A DNA stretch of 64,000 bases from Desulfocarbo indianensis (GTDB lineage: Bacteria > Desulfobacterota > Desulfarculia > Desulfarculales > Desulfarculaceae), in NCBI GenBank assembly GCA_001184205.1, contig LBMP01000001.1, forward strand, positions 601,365-665,364. The letters are read 5' to 3'. The translations under genes and the position numbers were made by a program. Numbering within the stretch: the first letter of the stretch is position 1; every line of letters starts with the position of its first letter. This document shows positions 63,032-64,000 of the stretch, piece after piece. The notes beneath the pieces were generated by a model that was given only the letters and a program-made list of their open reading frames with translations, was not told the DNA's origin and did not search any database.

Positions 63032-63640
63032 ATGGGCAAGCTCTGCATGGCCCTGGCGGGGTGGCTGCTCCTCTTGTTGCTGGCCGCCCCGCCGGCGGCG
63101 GCCCACAAGGCCAGCGTTTTCGGCTACCTGGAAAACGGCAGGATAATGGGGGAGGGCTATTTCCCGGGCGGCGGCAAGGCCATGGGCTGCAAGGTGGTGC
63201 TCTTGGACGCTTCCGGCAAGGTCCTGGCCGCAACGACCACCGACGGCAAGGGAGGCTTCAGCCTCCCAGCGCCCCAGGCCAAGCCGCCGTTAAAGCTGGT
63301 GCTGAACGCCGGCATGGGCCACAAGGGGGAATACACCCTCACCGCCAAGGACCTGGGCCAGGCGGGGGAAAAGCCCCAGGCGGTCAAGCCGGGTGAAGCG
63401 GCCCGCGGGTCAGGTGAAAAGACCGCGCCCGGCCCGGCGGCGGGCGGGGAGGGAGTAAACGCTTCCATGATCCAGGAGGCCGTGGAAAAGGCCCTGGAGC
63501 AAAAGCTGGCTCCCTTGACCGCGCAGATCGCCAAGATGAACGCCGAGCGCCAGGTGGGGCTATCGGATATAATTGGCGGCATAGGCTATATAATCGGCCT
63601 ATTGGGACTGGCGGCCTACTTCAAAAGCAAAAAGCGCTAA
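63032..63640 (+). CDS. nikL: ECF nickel transporter accessory membrane protein (NikL type)
   Basis: Signal peptide residues 1-24 leave a mature N-terminal HKASVFGYLENG, again a His-led metal-type terminus. A carboxypeptidase-regulatory-like beta domain (about 25-110) follows, then a linker and one C-terminal helix (about 175-196). Six bases separate it from nikM. It likely helps hand over or admit nickel; its exact role in these systems is not settled. Confidence 0.8.
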   Translation: MGKLCMALAGWLLLLLLAAPPAAAHKASVFGYLENGRIMGEGYFPGGGKAMGCKVVLLDASGKVLAATTTDGKGGFSLPAPQAKPPLKLVLNAGMGHKGEYTLTAKDLGQAGEKPQAVKPGEAARGSGEKTAPGPAAGGEGVNASMIQEAVEKALEQKLAPLTAQIAKMNAERQVGLSDIIGGIGYIIGLLGLAAYFKSKKR

Positions 63641-63795
63641 CGCGCGCGCGGGCTGATTAGGTTTAAGGCGGACGCCGCGCGGCGCTTGACCAGGCCGCAG
63701 GCCCGGACCGCCCGCTGGGAAAAGCGAGCCATAGACCGTTTCCGCAAGATTATCTTAACCAGGGCCGAAAAGCCCGGCGCCTCGATTGTGGCAAT

Positions 63796-64000
63796 ATGCA
63801 CCTGGAAACCTTCGCCCATGGCGATTCGCTGATTCACGCCCTTGACCCCCGCGCCAAGCTACTGGCCGCCCTGTTGTTCAGCGTGGTGGTGGGTATCAGC
63901 ACCACATCAAGCGTGTTGTGGGCTGGCCTATGCCTAGCGGTTGTTTTATTGTTGGCCGCCAAGCTCCCCTGGCTGGCCCTCTTGAAAAGGGCCCTGGCGG
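63796..64000 (+). CDS. nikQ: ECF transporter transmembrane component CbiQ/NikQ, cut by window end
   Basis: The frame from ATG 63796 runs open to the window edge (68 codons) and reads MHLETFAHGDSLIHALDPRA, then KLLAALLFSVVVGIST, the standard start of CbiQ/EcfT coupling subunits. The ATPase NikO should follow outside the window. 155 bases separate it from nikL; no promoter stands out there. Confidence 0.85.
   Translation, partial: MHLETFAHGDSLIHALDPRAKLLAALLFSVVVGISTTSSVLWAGLCLAVVLLLAAKLPWLALLKRALA

Overview
The window is a high-GC chromosomal segment from a Gram-negative anaerobe. It carries an acetyl-CoA synthase/CO dehydrogenase (Wood-Ljungdahl) cluster, a Tol-Pal envelope system, TRAP transport, large chemoreceptors, a PEP-CTERM protein and an in-frame UGA that looks like selenocysteine. 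Together these best fit a deltaproteobacterial (Desulfobacterota) sulfate-reducer-type organism, perhaps of the Desulfarculales. That placement is an inference from gene content; no rRNA or tRNA gene was recognised in the window.

Layout. 0.1-2.4 kb: small hypothetical, carboxymuconolactone-decarboxylase-like and membrane proteins. 2.4-7.4 kb, minus strand: tolQ-tolR-tolA-tolB-pal-cpoB. 7.6-8.7 kb: a HAD phosphatase and a double-TM2 protein. 9.1-19.0 kb, minus strand: cooC, acsD, acsA, acsB, acsC, acsE, encoding the carbonyl branch of the Wood-Ljungdahl pathway with its nickel-insertion ATPase. 19.2-24.9 kb: dnaA, a probable origin, a dCache chemoreceptor, dnaN. 25.1-26.5 kb: an AT-rich Fic gene flanked by 40-bp inverted repeats. 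26.5-29.3 kb: a thioredoxin-like selenoprotein diverging from a chemoreceptor with two extracytoplasmic CZB-like domains. 29.4-36.4 kb: MarC, a pentapeptide-repeat membrane protein, a Crp/Fnr regulator, two flavin proteins, a winged-helix ferredoxin and a sigma-70 factor. 36.7-39.3 kb: a broken gene for a large secreted repeat protein, followed by G-run palindromes. 40-48.2 kb: two exported proteins, then a TRAP transporter/acyl-CoA ligase operon divergent from a GntR regulator and a Tat-exported class V aminotransferase. 48.3-51.4 kb: zinc ribbon protein and gyrB. 51.8-59.6 kb: HhH protein, ttuA, PEP-CTERM protein, rimO, NlpC/P60 lipoprotein and a Doc/AbrB-type toxin-antitoxin pair. 60-64 kb: trmFO and an ECF nickel transporter cut by the right edge.

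How it fits together. The nickel ECF transporter, cooC and the nickel enzymes AcsA and AcsB form a supply line for carbon monoxide/acetyl-CoA chemistry, and the acs genes lie directly beside dnaA and the putative origin. TrmFO and TtuA act one after the other on tRNA position 54. The TRAP genes, CoA ligase and GntR regulator look like an inducible organic-acid uptake and activation module.

Most notable: the UGA-containing UxxC thioredoxin-like gene, which normal gene calling truncates; the inverted-repeat-flanked Fic cassette; the tandem-CZB chemoreceptor; the 180-residue TolA-like tail on the corrinoid protein AcsD; the Tat-exported PLP enzyme; the operator-like inverted repeat around the acs promoter; degenerate 12-15-nt tandem arrays behind several minus-strand genes; and the attenuator-like hairpin before the nickel transporter.
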